64,000 nucleotides of DNA from Cladopsammia gracilis (GCA_022457155.1 JAJGOT010000195.1:1342992-1406991), one strand, 5' to 3'. Positions 44,999 through 55,774 are shown, counted from the stretch's first letter. Numbers and translations: made by a program. Notes: a model not told the origin generated them from the sequence alone.

Positions 44999-47296
44999 TC
45001 ACACAAAAACGTTTCTTTTAAGACGACTCTCAATAAGAAGTTTCTGTTCTAACTTTACCACAAATTCAGTAATATTACAGTCTTTATGGTACAATTTCTG
45101 ATAATATAGGTAGTATTTTGCAAATAGTAAACAATAATTAAGTTTAAGCTCATTATTTCTTGAAGTGATAAGGTCTGTTCCTAATAACTTTTCCTGATAT
45201 GTTGGAGAAAAAGAAGAGTTGAATTTTGCATTAAACCAATCAACAACTTTAACATAGAACGTTTGCGTGTAGTGGCATTCAACGAAGGTATGGAGAATAG
45301 AGTCTGGCTCTTTACAGTATGGGCAGCTGTTTTCCTTGTTTACACCATAGATGCGCAGCTCTTTCTGAGTAACAGTTAGCCTATGGAATAACTTGAAATT
45401 AAATTCTCGTAATCTATTTTCACAACAAATTTTTCTAATATTTTTGAATTTGGTTTTCCAATCAATGTTCCCTGATTTAAGATCTTTTTCCCATTTTCGG
45501 GGTCCTGTGGCAGTGTAGCAAGTACCATTAATGTAAAACCAGTAATAGTCCGTACATTTCATTTTGTAAAGATTAATAGTTTGTGACGGCGTCAGGGAAA
45601 AGGTTGTTGCATCAGCTATAGGGCTTTCTCGCCTGTCTAAGGATTTTGCCTTATATAATAAGTGTTTGGGAATTGCCGAAATAACCTGTAGGTAGTTTAG
45701 GAAATTAGATTTGATCTTAAATTTGTCCTGGAATGATTGAAATGTTAGAAACTTTCCATCATTGTCCAAAATGTCTTGAATTGAGGTGACGCCTTTTTCT
45801 TTCCATTTTTGTAAAAAGAAACTTTTCCCATCAATCAGGATATCTTTATTATTAAAGAGAATCAAGTCTTGACCATTGTCATGGTGATATAAATTTCTGA
45901 GTTCCAGAAAATTTGCTAATATTTGCCTATAAAAGGCTGGAATTCCAGATTTCTCTAAAAACTTGTGGTCATAATTACATTGAAAAAGAAAATTTAGACC
46001 ACCATACTTCTTGAAAAAATGAGATGGAATTGCTTTCCAAGGTTCTGTTGTGATTTCATCAGGTATCAATAGTCTTGAGATCCAGGATAACCGTAAAGAT
46101 TTAAATAGAACATCTGGATCGGGGGCCCGCAGCCCCCCATTTGTATAGTCCTGACACATAATGTTTCGTTTGATCTTATCTGGTTTCTTGTTCCAGATAA
46201 AACTAAAAATAGACTTCTTAATTCTGGAGGTGTCATTCGGGCTGATATCAAGCATGGATGCTGAATAAACAATTTGTGAAATTCCCAGAGTTTTAACAAT
46301 GAGGCACTTACCAAAGAGGGAGAGTTTGCGCCCTCTCCATATGTCTAGTTTGATGTTCAGATTATCGATTTTTTTAGCCACATTTTTCTTATCGTTTTCT
46401 TGCTCATTGTACGAAATAAAAATTCCAAGGGCTCGCACAGGCTCCTTCGTCCAATTTAATCCTAAAGGTTTGTTTTCCTTATGCCTCCATGATCCAAGCC
46501 AAATTGCTTTGGTTTTTCCTAAATTGAGTTTGAGTCCAGATATGTTTCCAAATAGCCGAAGTATTTCAATTGCGTTGGTAATTGAGTCAATATTCTTTAG
46601 AAATAAAGATGTATCATCGGCAAACTGGCTAATCTTGTGCTCTGTTTTGAAAATTGTAATACCTTCAATGTTCCTCTCCAGTCTTAACCTTGCTGCAAGG
46701 ATCTCTGCTCCCAATATAAACAAGTAGGGAGAAAGGGGACAACCTTGTCTAACACCTCTTGATAATTTAAAATAATTTGTTGTGAATCCGTTGTGAAGAA
46801 CAGAGCTCTCGGTGTTATTGTAGAATGTCTTCACCCATTGTTTAATATTACTTCCAAAATTAAATAAATCTAGTGTGTTTTGGATAAATCCCCATTCCAC
46901 CGTGTCAAAGGCTTTCCTGAAATCTAACAAAAGTAAAATTCCAGGGATGTCTTGAGCTTTGGTCTGTTCTAAAATGTCATTTATTAGACGGATATTTTCT
47001 CCTATGTAACGCCCTTTGACAAAGCCTGTCTGGTTGGAATTAATAAGTAGTGGGAGGACCTTTTCTATTCTTGTGGCAATGGCCTTGGAGGCGATTTTAT
47101 AATCAACGTTAAGAAGCGTGATGGGTCGCCAATTTGATAAGTCTTTTAAATTTGCATCCTCTTTGGGGATAAGTGTAATTACCCCTCTGCGTTGAGAAAT
47201 ACTTAATTCATTTTGGTCATATGAGGCGTTAATACTGTCAAGAAATTCTCGGCCCAATAATTCAAAGAAGAATTTGTAGAATTCTACCGTCTTCAC
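44999..47296 (-). CDS. LINE 3 ORF2, reverse transcriptase and C-terminal domain
   Basis: A 765-codon open stretch on the minus strand. The protein reverse-transcribes the element RNA at a nicked target. Near the start: VEFYKFFFELLG and SQRRGVITLIPKED; then NWRPITLLNVDYKIASKA, LLLLDFRKAFDTVEWGF (motif A), SRGVRQGCPLSPYLFIL (motif B) and SQFADDTSLFLKN (motif C). A thumb/connection region follows. A CCHC-like CPYCKEPDSILHTFVEC lies near the C-terminus, as in L1/Tx1 ORF2 proteins. The start given is only where the frame opens (GTG). The true protein continues upstream into the endonuclease, separated here by frameshifts at about 47,290 and 47,395. Stop at 44,999. Confidence 0.87.
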   Translation of the reverse strand: MKTVEFYKFFFELLGREFLDSINASYDQNELSISQRRGVITLIPKEDANLKDLSNWRPITLLNVDYKIASKAIATRIEKVLPLLINSNQTGFVKGRYIGENIRLINDILEQTKAQDIPGILLLLDFRKAFDTVEWGFIQNTLDLFNFGSNIKQWVKTFYNNTESSVLHNGFTTNYFKLSRGVRQGCPLSPYLFILGAEILAARLRLERNIEGITIFKTEHKISQFADDTSLFLKNIDSITNAIEILRLFGNISGLKLNLGKTKAIWLGSWRHKENKPLGLNWTKEPVRALGIFISYNEQENDKKNVAKKIDNLNIKLDIWRGRKLSLFGKCLIVKTLGISQIVYSASMLDISPNDTSRIKKSIFSFIWNKKPDKIKRNIMCQDYTNGGLRAPDPDVLFKSLRLSWISRLLIPDEITTEPWKAIPSHFFKKYGGLNFLFQCNYDHKFLEKSGIPAFYRQILANFLELRNLYHHDNGQDLILFNNKDILIDGKSFFLQKWKEKGVTSIQDILDNDGKFLTFQSFQDKFKIKSNFLNYLQVISAIPKHLLYKAKSLDRRESPIADATTFSLTPSQTINLYKMKCTDYYWFYINGTCYTATGPRKWEKDLKSGNIDWKTKFKNIRKICCENRLREFNFKLFHRLTVTQKELRIYGVNKENSCPYCKEPDSILHTFVECHYTQTFYVKVVDWFNAKFNSSFSPTYQEKLLGTDLITSRNNELKLNYCLLFAKYYLYYQKLYHKDCNITEFVVKLEQKLLIESRLKRNVFV

Positions 47297-47365
47297 CGGG
47301 TGACTTTCCGCACCGGAGACTCATCAAGGCCTTCCGACACTCTTCCAAAGTTAATTTTCCTTCGA

Positions 47366-48720
47366 TTACATCCCTTTGGTCCTCTGATAATTTAGGTAGT
47401 TTAGTTTAGTGTCGGTAAAATCTTGGAAGAGCGAAGTTGAATCATCTCCCAAATCCGTTTTATAAAGATTTTCATAAAAACTTCTTATTTCCTCGAGGAT
47501 ATCATCTTCATTGGATATTGTTGTTCCCCCTGCTACGGTAAGTTCAGTTATTATTTTCTTATTGTAGTTTCTACGCTCCATATTAAAAAAATATTTGGTT
47601 GGTTTCTCTCCATGTTCAATCCACCTAATTTTTGAACGGAGGATAGCACCGTCTGCCCTCTCCTCGTAGATGTGACGTAATTCATTTTTGAGACGCTCAT
47701 ATTCTTGTTGTTCAGCGTCGGTATCATTGTCCGGATGAGTGTTTATCTTATTTTCTAGTGACTCAATACGTGATTCTAACTGCTTTTCCAAATTTCTTAC
47801 TTTTTTAGCTTTATTCTTGGCGTATGGAATAATCAAACTTCGGATCTCCATTTTAATCATCTCCCATTTTAAATTTAAATTAGTCAAATATGCGTATTTG
47901 CTGCATATTAACGGATAGTTTGTTGTAATGAGATCAACAAAGGTATCATCGTTCAGTAAAGAATTATTGAATTTCCATAGACCGGGGCCCCTTTTCTTGC
48001 TTTCGAATTGTAGGTTAAGTCTAATGGCTTTGTGATCGGGTGCAATTGCAGTTTTAATATCAGCGGTTTTAGTACTAGCGATTAGAGATTTCGGAATGAG
48101 AAAGAAATCAATTCTTGATTTCATTTTAAGTGCGCTGGATTCGTAAGTGAAACATTTTTTGCCAGGGTTCTTGATTCTAAGAATATCAACAAGGTTTAGT
48201 TCATCCATAAACTGTACAAGCAAATCTCTATAAACACTGGGTTTCCACTGAATGCCACCTTTCTTATCAACAGCCTCGAGAGTGACATTCCAGTCACCCA
48301 CTACAATTAAATTACTGATATCAGCTTTTGAGATTAATATTTCGGCCAAGTTTTCAATAAATACTTTCTGAAGAGCAGCGTTGTTTGGTGCGTAAATGTT
48401 GCATAATGAAAATTTGAATGTCTTAAAATAGGCGTTAATTAACACAACTCTACCGTCTACATCCTCCCAAGAGTTTTCAATGGTAATTTCAAACAATGGA
48501 TTAATGAAGATGGCAACACCTTTTTGATGGTTGGAACCATGAGAGAAAAATATTTGTCCACGCCATTCTGTTTTCCAGATTAATTCATCTTGCGGCTGAG
48601 AGAAAGTTTCTTGAAGTAAATATATAGCACAGTTTTGATCTTTTAAATAGGAAAAAATACTTCGCCTTTTACGAAGGTTTCTCAGACCTCTAACATTTAA
48701 AGAAAATAATTTAAGTTCTA
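47366..48720 (-). CDS. LINE 3 ORF2, APE-type endonuclease and linker
   Basis: Minus strand. The domain begins about 48,720 with IELKLFSLNVRGLRNLRKRR. It goes through LLQETFSQPQDE (catalytic Glu), HGSNHQKGVAIFINP, LCNIYAPNNAAL, VVGDWNVTLEAVDKKGG (Asp, Asn) and FTYESS; SRIDFFLIPKSL carries the second catalytic Asp, and IAPDHKAIRLNL the Asp-His pair. It nicks target DNA to start reverse transcription. A long charged linker with RIEHGEKPTKYFFNME follows. I see no in-frame ATG at the beginning, so the start is uncertain; the frame ends at 47,366 with a frameshift into the RT lead. Confidence 0.85.
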
Positions 48721-49088
48721 TGGTAATTTGGGATATTAAGTGTTTTAAAGATGAAATATTTGCTTTGTGTTCGACTTATATAAAACAGAATAGTAGAAAA
48801 ATATAACAAAAAATTACGACTAGACATTAAAGTGACACACAAAAAATGAAATAACATACGATTATACATACACTGGTCAGTCTGGTAAATCGTTCTGGTG
48901 TTTCTTGAAGTCGTTCTTCCCTTATGTTTTTAGAGTTCTTTTACATCTTCTATTGAAAACATTTGACGAGGGTTTCCCAACGGATTGGTTTTGATGAAGA
49001 TTTTACCATCAAGTGTCCACACATTGTTAATCTTTCCATCGTGCTTTTTTTCTACTGCAATACCCATCATCTTTTTGCGGTATAGAGT

Positions 49089-49856
49089 TCAATTCTCGTT
49101 AATATAGATTCCTTTTGGGCGAGCCGGCGTTTCTTCCACCGAGGCAGGGAAGAGACTTTGAACAGATACAGCTTTTAGCTTTGTACGGGCTTTATATACT
49201 TTCGATTTAACCTTGTGACTTGCGAACTTCGCCAAGATCGGTTTGTCTCCTCTCTTTCGTCCGATTCGGTGCGAGATTTCTTTGTCGTTCTCCTGTATTT
49301 CTATACCGATGGCTTGGGCAATTCTGCATACAACTTGGTCTGTTGACAAGTCAACTTCATCGGGAATACCGTGAAACTCCAAGGAGTTTTTCCTAGAATA
49401 TTGTTCCAAATTATCGAGGTTTATTTGAATGTCTTGTAACTCCTCTGCGTGTTCTTTGACATACTTGCTTGTTTTCGTTAATTGTTTCTCCAGCGACGCT
49501 ACGTATTTATTCTGTTTCACCAATTCTTCGCTAAGTTTTGACACCTCTTGCCTGTTCCTTTCCACGCTGTTTTTAAGTTCCGCAACGTCCGAGGTTAGCT
49601 GGAAACTTCTTGATAGAAGCTGTTTCATCGTGCCTTGAACTTCACTGAGTATTTTGTGGATGTCTCCTAAACTTGGCTCGCTCACTTCCAACTCGGGTGG
49701 CGAAGCGGCTTCTTCCGACGGAGACGCCATTACACGTGTGAACTTATGTTCTGGTGAAACTATTTCGTCAAAAGAGCCACGTTCGGTTCTTTTTTTTTTT
49801 GTGTTCGTTTCTAACATTTGAGTTTCGAACGAAAAAACATTCGAAGTGGCTAACAA
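49089..49856 (-). CDS. LINE 3 ORF1 protein (coiled coil, RNA-binding)
   Basis: A 255-codon frame on the minus strand. The likely start is ATG at 49,856, or the internal ATG at about 49,731 (MASPSEEAASPPELE). Residues about 60-160 form a heptad-rich coiled coil (VAELKNSVERNRQEVSKL and following), which trimerises ORF1 proteins. It ends in YSRKNSLEFHGIP, the entry to an L1 ORF1-type RRM-like domain. IGRKRGDKPILAKFASHKVK and a C-terminal region follow. It binds element RNA in the ribonucleoprotein. It is upstream of ORF2 with about 370 bp between them. Intact. Confidence 0.83.
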   Translation of the reverse strand: MLATSNVFSFETQMLETNTKKKRTERGSFDEIVSPEHKFTRVMASPSEEAASPPELEVSEPSLGDIHKILSEVQGTMKQLLSRSFQLTSDVAELKNSVERNRQEVSKLSEELVKQNKYVASLEKQLTKTSKYVKEHAEELQDIQINLDNLEQYSRKNSLEFHGIPDEVDLSTDQVVCRIAQAIGIEIQENDKEISHRIGRKRGDKPILAKFASHKVKSKVYKARTKLKAVSVQSLFPASVEETPARPKGIYINEN

Positions 49857-49955
49857 AAATCCTTGATTTTACATATCCGAGAAGAACGGATTGCGGAGCT
49901 CAACAAACACGTCCGTTCATCACGAGGCCCAGACTCCTCATCTCTTGACAACAAT

Positions 49956-50310
49956 AATATAACTTCTTTTAAGAAGAAATGGGCCACTTTTAAATACTGC
50001 CCCTCCCCCCTCCAGAGAAATAATTAAAACTGCAATTTTTAAATGAAACAAAGGTCACGTAGATACTGAAAACCGAAGCAAGGGCACCCAGACGGACATG
50101 TTATTCTTATGTAGAAAATACGAAAAATATGGTAAAGCATTATGTAAATAGTACTAGTTTTGTTCTGAGATATGTTAAATGATCTGTAAGTAGTGTTTAA
50201 GTAACGTTTGTAACGTTAAGTGTTTTAAGTAACGTTTGAAATGTTAGTTTTTGTAGTAAGTAACTTATGTACTAGTGTAGGTGTAGTATGAAGTGTAAGC
50301 TTGTGAGATG

Positions 50311-50361
<51 letters not shown>

Positions 50362-50363
50362 AA
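49956..50363 (+). pseudogene. LINE 2, C-terminal end, 3' UTR and tail
   Basis: The LINE 2 frame resumes after the duplicated target as NITSFKKKWATFKY and stops. The 3' UTR follows, with repeated GTAACGTTTG pieces, ending in an (AAAT)n tail at about 50,310-50,363. Confidence 0.82.
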
Positions 50364-50365
50364 AA

Positions 50366-50426
50366 GATTCGAACCTGGGCCTTTCGGCTGTAAGTCCGCG
50401 CTTTACACCACTCGACCACCACGATC
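50366..50426 (-). repeat. tRNA-like fragment next to LINE 2 tail
   Basis: On the minus strand: GATCGTGGTGGTCGAGTGG, an anticodon-arm-like stretch, and the B box GGTTCGAATC. It is cut at the T arm, with the acceptor 3' half missing because the LINE tail abuts it. A tRNA pseudogene or SINE head, not a functional tRNA gene. Confidence 0.65.
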
Positions 50427-50985
50427 ACTGACTTGAAATGGGATAAATTTTATTACTTGAAGGTAGATAACTATCCAAGCGCGTGTCTCAGTTGAAAATT
50501 CCTTTTAGATCAATTTTAACTTTGCATTAAAGACTCCAAATGCGAAACATCTTTAAGCTTATTGTTGTTTATGTTCGTTTACACCAATTTAGTTATTGTT
50601 ATCGCTGGATTCACGCTGTTCTTGTTTACAGCTGATGGAAGGAGTGAGCGAGTGAGTGATCATTAGCATATCTGTCGCCGTTACCGATAACTCGTTCATT
50701 ACGCATGCGCGTATATTCACGGGTTAAAAACCAAGTATAAAGAGATGCCTTCGAACTGTACATTCCTTGCATGTGCACCACGTGATACATACTTTGGTTA
50801 AAATGCCGAAACATTACAAAATACATTTATACTCTAATCACCATGAAACGAGTATAAAATATTTTGTAATAAATCTTCAATAAACATAACACACAGTTCC
50901 AGGGGCGAGCATCTCGTTTATTGATGCTCGCGTTCGAAAATAAAGAAAGAGTATAAAAGCTAAATTATTTTTTTTTCGTTTCCTT
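50427..50985. other. Unassigned intronic sequence
   Basis: No feature recognised other than short AT-rich runs. Confidence 0.4.
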
Positions 50986-51402
50986 ATGCTTTTATTAAAC
51001 AATACCCTTAATACTTACAATACAGTACATTGCTCTACATACAATACCAGATAAAATAATACTACACATAAAACCTACAAACAATATCTACGTTAAATTA
51101 CAGGGACGTATAAATAAATAAATAAATAAATAAATACATAAAGAGGGGTAATTCGGCCATTTGGAACGCTGTAGGATAAAACAAAAAAAGGAAGCTGCAT
51201 ATTTAGCTTAAATAGTTTAGAAAAGGGCGCCACTTCTTTTTGTGAAAATCAAGCCTGTTATTCTTAAAAGCAATGTGGTTTTCAATGCGTTCTATATACT
51301 TTAATTTGGCTATAAGGTGAGCCAGGGAATTAAGGTGGAGTTTTTCTTTGCTGGTTGTAAAATATGATTTGCTTACAAATGAAAAAGCTAAATTAATGTT
51401 TA
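50986..51402 (-). pseudogene. 3'-terminal LINE fragment
   Basis: Minus-strand frame with LNSLAHLIAKLKYIERIE and then FHKKKWRPFLNYLS and a stop, like the C-terminal end of LINE 2 (SFKKKWATFKY). It is followed by a 3' UTR and a (TTTA)n/(AAAT)n-type run at 51,110-51,136. It is broken at 51,402 by a TIR element. Confidence 0.7.
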
Positions 51403-52835
51403 CAGTGCGACCACATGAACCGAGGCCACCCAGACAAATTTTGAGACAAAATTTTGAAATTAGCCAATCACAAGTCAAGATCTAGACAATAAAATAGCGC
51501 ATAATTATACTTGACCAGTTGTTTGGTACCGCCGAACGCAAAATTTAAATTCTGAACTGCGCGCTGTGTCGAGAATCTTCAATGACCAAAGGCTAAAAAT
51601 GAATTGCCGCGTTTGGATGAATCAATCCGGAAGGTATTTTGTTAACGGCGCCGAAACTCACAAATTCTACGAAAGGAAGTTTTGAATTTATATCACATTG
51701 GCACTTCTCAGCGAGAAGTCATGAGCTCATGAGCTCGTGAGCTGAAAATCGTGTGTCTCTCAGGCGTGTTGGAAAGCAAACATGATCATTGCCTTTTTAT
51801 TAATTCTTCGAGTTCTGATTGTTGAAACAAAAAAATCAACCAAGAAGCAAATTGTTTTCTAATAAGAGACGTGTATAAATACGTGAGAAAGCGGGCAAAG
51901 TTTAACGTAAATTAGATGCATCACAGTCGCACAGATGACAGGAGGATAACACATTCCGACGTGCGATCAAAAAATAGAACTCTCAAAAGAAGAAAGTTAT
52001 TTTCCTCCTTTCTTCAAACGAATAATTCACTGCAGTTTGCTCCCGATTTCTCAACTCAACGGCAAAAATCGCGTGGACAAAATAGCACTATTTTCTGAGA
52101 AACAACTGCGAACTATCCGTTCGGATCCGCTCGTTTATCTAGTTGTGTATACTTTGTTTATATCGAGCAACCGTACACTGAAAGCGGGTATTTTACTTCT
52201 TATACAAAATGTTCACGTTACTTTATATAAAATCCCTTTGTCGTCTCTCTGTTCCGTACTATACATGTACAGGCCGGGTTGAAGCTTTGAAGTCCTAAAC
52301 TATAAATTGTGATTTTCTCGAGACACAAGGGCAAAAAAATAACAAATCAAAACTTTCAGATGTATGAAGAATCGCTCTCAAATTGAAATGGAACCGGGGA
52401 GAAAGTTAGAAATTACCGCTTGAATGTACATAAAAACGTCTTCGAAAAATGAAAACAATCTTTGTTGACAGCTCTGTTTAGTAATCACCGAAACTGCGAA
52501 TCGCTCGCGGCGCCCGGTTTGCATGAAATGAGCGGCCGTCACGTTTACTTTGGATTGTTCAAAATTTCTTTACTACTGGCTTTGATTCTGGTCAACTCAG
52601 ACGTTGTCATAAAATTTTCCAGCTTGATTTATACAAACGTGACAATTCTTCATTGTTATCATTTGGGTAATGAAGAATTTATGGATATCAAAGGTTCGCA
52701 ACACATCTCACAGTTCAGAATTTTGGTCAAGTGTAATTTTGCGCTATTTCATTGTCTAGATCTTGACTTGTGATTGGCTAATTTCAATTTGTCTCAAAAT
52801 TTGTCTGGGTGGCCTCGGTTCGTGTGGTCGCACTG
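51403..52835. mobile_element. 1.4-kb TIR element, TA target
   Basis: Terminal inverted repeats of about 100 bp starting CAGTGCGACCACATGAACCG, flanked by TA on both sides. CAGT ends with a TA target fit Tc1/mariner (pogo-like). The interior has no transposase frame, so it is non-autonomous. Confidence 0.8.
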
Positions 52836-52889
52836 TAAGAGCCCAAACTCTTAATTACATTAATCTCTACAAACGTGTTATCACAAAAT

Positions 52890-53400
52890 CTAATAAACAC
52901 AGCAACGCAAAGCAGCTAATTCATTAAAGCAAAGAAACGCAGCATAAGCGGTAACACAAATAGCAGCAAAACGCAAATATGGGAGACTGGCGGAATGGCC
53001 TGCAAATTTGATACACAATTCGTTCATCATAACAGGAGTAACAGGCACTTTTTTGGAAACAGATTTTGCCAGCCTCCTCTTCCCCGCTTCCAGAATATTG
53101 TCTAACTAAACTAGAATTACAACTACAAGGCATGGGAAACCCGTACAGATTGTGTGCCCAATTAATACCATAACAGGCAGACTCTAACGCATTAAATGAA
53201 AAATTACTCTGAAGTAAAAATTCTAAATAAATAGCAACTGAAACGTCATCTGACGGTAAGGGAATAATCTCACGATGACAGGAAGCCCATTCTCTAAACT
53301 TCTGAAAAGCTCTCGAATAGCGCTCTGTGGTAGAAGAAGCTTTGACCTCAACAGCACGGGCAGGTAGGCATGATGCTAACCTCCGAAGTTCTTAACTGCA
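52890..53400 (-). pseudogene. Second DIRS remnant, tyrosine recombinase N-terminus
   Basis: Minus strand from about 53,390: ASSTTERYSRAFQKFREWAS, then SVAIYLEFLLQSNFSFNALE, YGINWAHNLYGF and SSLVRQ. This is the helical core-binding domain of a DIRS-type recombinase, comparable with 12,480-12,760. The catalytic domain is missing. Confidence 0.7.
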
Positions 53401-53504
53401 AATGCATTTCCACCTTGTAAACATGCGGGAGAGAAAAAATGCATTATACAAACATAAACTCTCGCTTACTAATAGCGGTGATACAAAGACGAATAATTTC
53501 ATAC

Positions 53505-54620
53505 CAACAAAAGGCCAGTGCCTTATGTTTGCTTGATGACAAGGCAAACTTAGTGATCAAACAGTTCCATCGAGCAATAGAAAAAGCTCCAGTGTGCTAA
53601 AAATCTCAGATCCAAAAATAGCACTCTTATTGGACCCATGCAGGAACACATCTTTACCGCTCTACACGAAGAGATAATCGATCACAAACGAATTAAAGGA
53701 TCCTTGAGAATCCACCAAAAAAAGCCGAAAAGGTGCGGAAGGCCAATAAGGTATCACAAATATACCTTTGCATTGACAAAAACAAACATGGCGAATAACC
53801 CTGGTCACCAATGTGACAGGAGGGACTACCCAGCAGAACTCTCCAGCCCAGCTGAAAGCAAATTAATCCACGCTTATGCAATACGGATTGTAAAAACGAG
53901 AATAGAACCTGGGAAATTTGCAATTTTTAGAACTTGCGAAACAATCAACGGAATACTGCAGTCCCCAGTAGGACGTGAGGGCATAAAAATACCAACAAAA
54001 GGCCAGTGCCTTAATTATGTTGCTAGATGTCAAGACAAACTTAGCGATCAAATAGCTCCATCGAGCAATGGAAAAAGCATCGGTGTGCTAAAATTTTCAG
54101 ATCCAAAATTGGCACTCTTATTGGACCCATGCAGGAACACATCTTTACCGCTCTCCACGAAGAGATAATCGATCACAACTGAATTAAAGGATCCCCGAGA
54201 ATCCACCAAAAAAGGCCAAAAAGGTGCGGATGGCCAACAAGGTATCACTAAAACAGACATGGCAGTAACCCTGATCACCAGTGTGACAGGAGGGACTAAC
54301 CAGCAGAACTCTCCAGCCCAGCTGAAAGCAAATGAAATCCACGCCTAGGCAATACGGATTGTAAAAACGAAAATAGAACCTAGGAAGTTTGCAATTTTTA
54401 GAACTTGCGAAACAATCAACGGAACACTGTCCCCAGTAGGACTTGAGCGCATAATAATAGCAATCCTTCCTTGACTTCCCACTCGTCATAATCAACGATT
54501 TTACTAAGGTAATCCGCTTTATCGTTGAGATAACGAGGTATCCACTCCACGTCTAACGTCCACTGTCATATTAAGAATCAATCGAGAACTCAGTAGTCTA
54601 ACCGCTTACAAAAGAGCTCT
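53505..54620 (-). pseudogene. Second DIRS remnant, region between RNase H and recombinase, tandemly duplicated
   Basis: Minus strand. From about 54,560: VEWIPRYLNDKADYLSKIVDYDEW (end of RNase H, cut here), then VDCFASSKNC and RFYFRFYNPYC, then VLVIPCWPSAPFWPFL, similar to the 13,012-13,590 segment of the first DIRS. The block is present twice, about 53,505-53,995 and 53,996-54,470. RT and gag are not seen. Confidence 0.7.
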
Positions 54621-55033
54621 CGAACAAAAATAGAATCTGGTTCTATAACATCTATGATTGTAATTTTTATGTGTTTATAGAGGATATTATGATGTAAGAT
54701 AGTATTTTTTATTATTATTAATCTTATTAGTATTATTTAAACCAGTATAGTGTAACAGTTTTGCCACTATATATATATATATATATTATATATATTTTTG
54801 TTATCATTTAGATTAGATTATATTTAAGTGCACGGCATGTCTGAAAAACAGTTTTACTGAGCCGTTTTACCGTGTTTAAATAAAGTTAATTGATTGATTG
54901 ATTGATTAATTAACATTAAATCAAAACACTGTCAATTAAATCACGAATTTTTCAAGACAAATGTTTCATTTTTGACCTCCTGTATTTGCTTTTGTCACTT
55001 ATCGACCTTTTTGAGAGGTCGTTTTGTTACATT
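54621..55033. other. AT-rich intronic sequence with a retroposon tail
   Basis: Holds a (TA)n run at about 54,768-54,795. A plus-strand retroposon-like 3' end (TTTAAATAAAGTTAATTGAT) finishes in (TTGA)n at about 54,880-54,905. Confidence 0.5.
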
Positions 55034-55143
55034 GTGTTTATTTATACCACTCTAAAGCTTGTTAAAATTTTACTCAAAATGATATTTTACTCCAGTGTGT
55101 TTATTTATACCACTCTAAAGCTTGTTAATATTTTACTCAAAAG
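55034..55143 (+). repeat. 63-bp tandem duplication containing the exon 2 acceptor
   Basis: GTGTTTATTTATACCACTCT through TTTTACTCAAAA occurs twice. Only the second copy ends in the AAAAG that makes the phase-0 acceptor for exon 2; the first copy reads AAAATG. Confidence 0.8.
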
Positions 55144-55751
55144 GAAAGCTCAGGTGCTGGTGGATTTATAAAAGTTGCAGCGCCTTCTGTTGGCGACTAC
55201 GCTCAAATCATAGCGACGATTTTAAAGAAAATGGGATGGCAGAGCTTAAGTATGGTGGTATCTGAAACATACGATGGAAAGCAATTCGCCGATGCGGTGA
55301 CTTACTTTGCTTTGAAGGAGAAATGGTCTATTATGAAGATATTCTGGATTGAAGGAGATGAAAATTTGGATGAAATATCGACGGGTATTCGGGATGTTTT
55401 GCAAAGCAAAGCCGATGTTGTCATAGGACACATTCGTCAACGATTTAACGACGACATATTTCGGGCAATTGGGAATTTACAAGTTGCAGAAAACAGCAGC
55501 GCTTTGCTCATCGATGACGTCACATCATACGGACTACGAGATATAAGTTTAATGCCTTCTGGGGTAGTAATGGTTAGTGTTAAGGAACCCGAGATAGGTT
55601 ATGATTATGAGCTATACATCAATGCATTGTATGATTCATTTCTTATGTTTGAAAGTGCTTTTAAAAGATCTTTGGCAAGTCTCGGCAAGAACGATAGAAA
55701 TGACTATTCCACTTCAGGAAAGTCCAAATGCCTCCAAGTAAACGCAATGAA
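55144..55751 (+). CDS. NMDA receptor-like gene copy B, exon 2 (rest of the ATD)
   Basis: Phase 0 entry, phase 2 exit before GTAAGT. The peptide contains APSVGDYAQIIATILKKMGW, which matches the iGluR/PBP1 pattern of a strand, helix and aromatic-ended helix; then SLSMVVSETYDGKQF (second lobe strand), and IRDVLQSKADVVIGHI and SSALLIDDVT strands. A helical FLMFESAFKRSLASLG follows. No stop or frameshift. The acceptor is weak in pyrimidines, so a start about 10 bp further along is possible, but only 55,144 gives the required phase. Confidence 0.8.
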
Positions 55752-55774
55752 GTAAGTTTTACTGTTAACGAGAG

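Larger units (their letters stand above)
44746..49941 (-). mobile_element. LINE 3, apparently full-length, inserted in LINE 2
   Basis: A 5.2-kb L1/Tx1-like element on the minus strand with ORF1, endonuclease and RT. CTCTTGACAACAAT is duplicated exactly on both sides (44,732-44,745 and 49,942-49,955). The low-complexity A/T tail lies at 44,746-44,930, which as seen from the minus strand is the 3' end. Two or three frameshifts in ORF2 are the only damage I noticed, so it is young. Confidence 0.88.
24315..55143 (+). other. Putative 30.8-kb intron 1 of copy B
   Basis: Bounded by a phase-0 donor (GTAATG) and a phase-0 acceptor (ACTCAAAAG). It contains no further receptor exon that I can find and consists largely of transposable elements, described individually. 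Between 24,315 and 25,540 the sequence is AT-rich and unassigned. Confidence 0.65.

Noticed and set aside
46299..46727. Plus-strand open frame of 142 codons
   Set aside because: Antisense to the RT of LINE 3; no domain features of its own.
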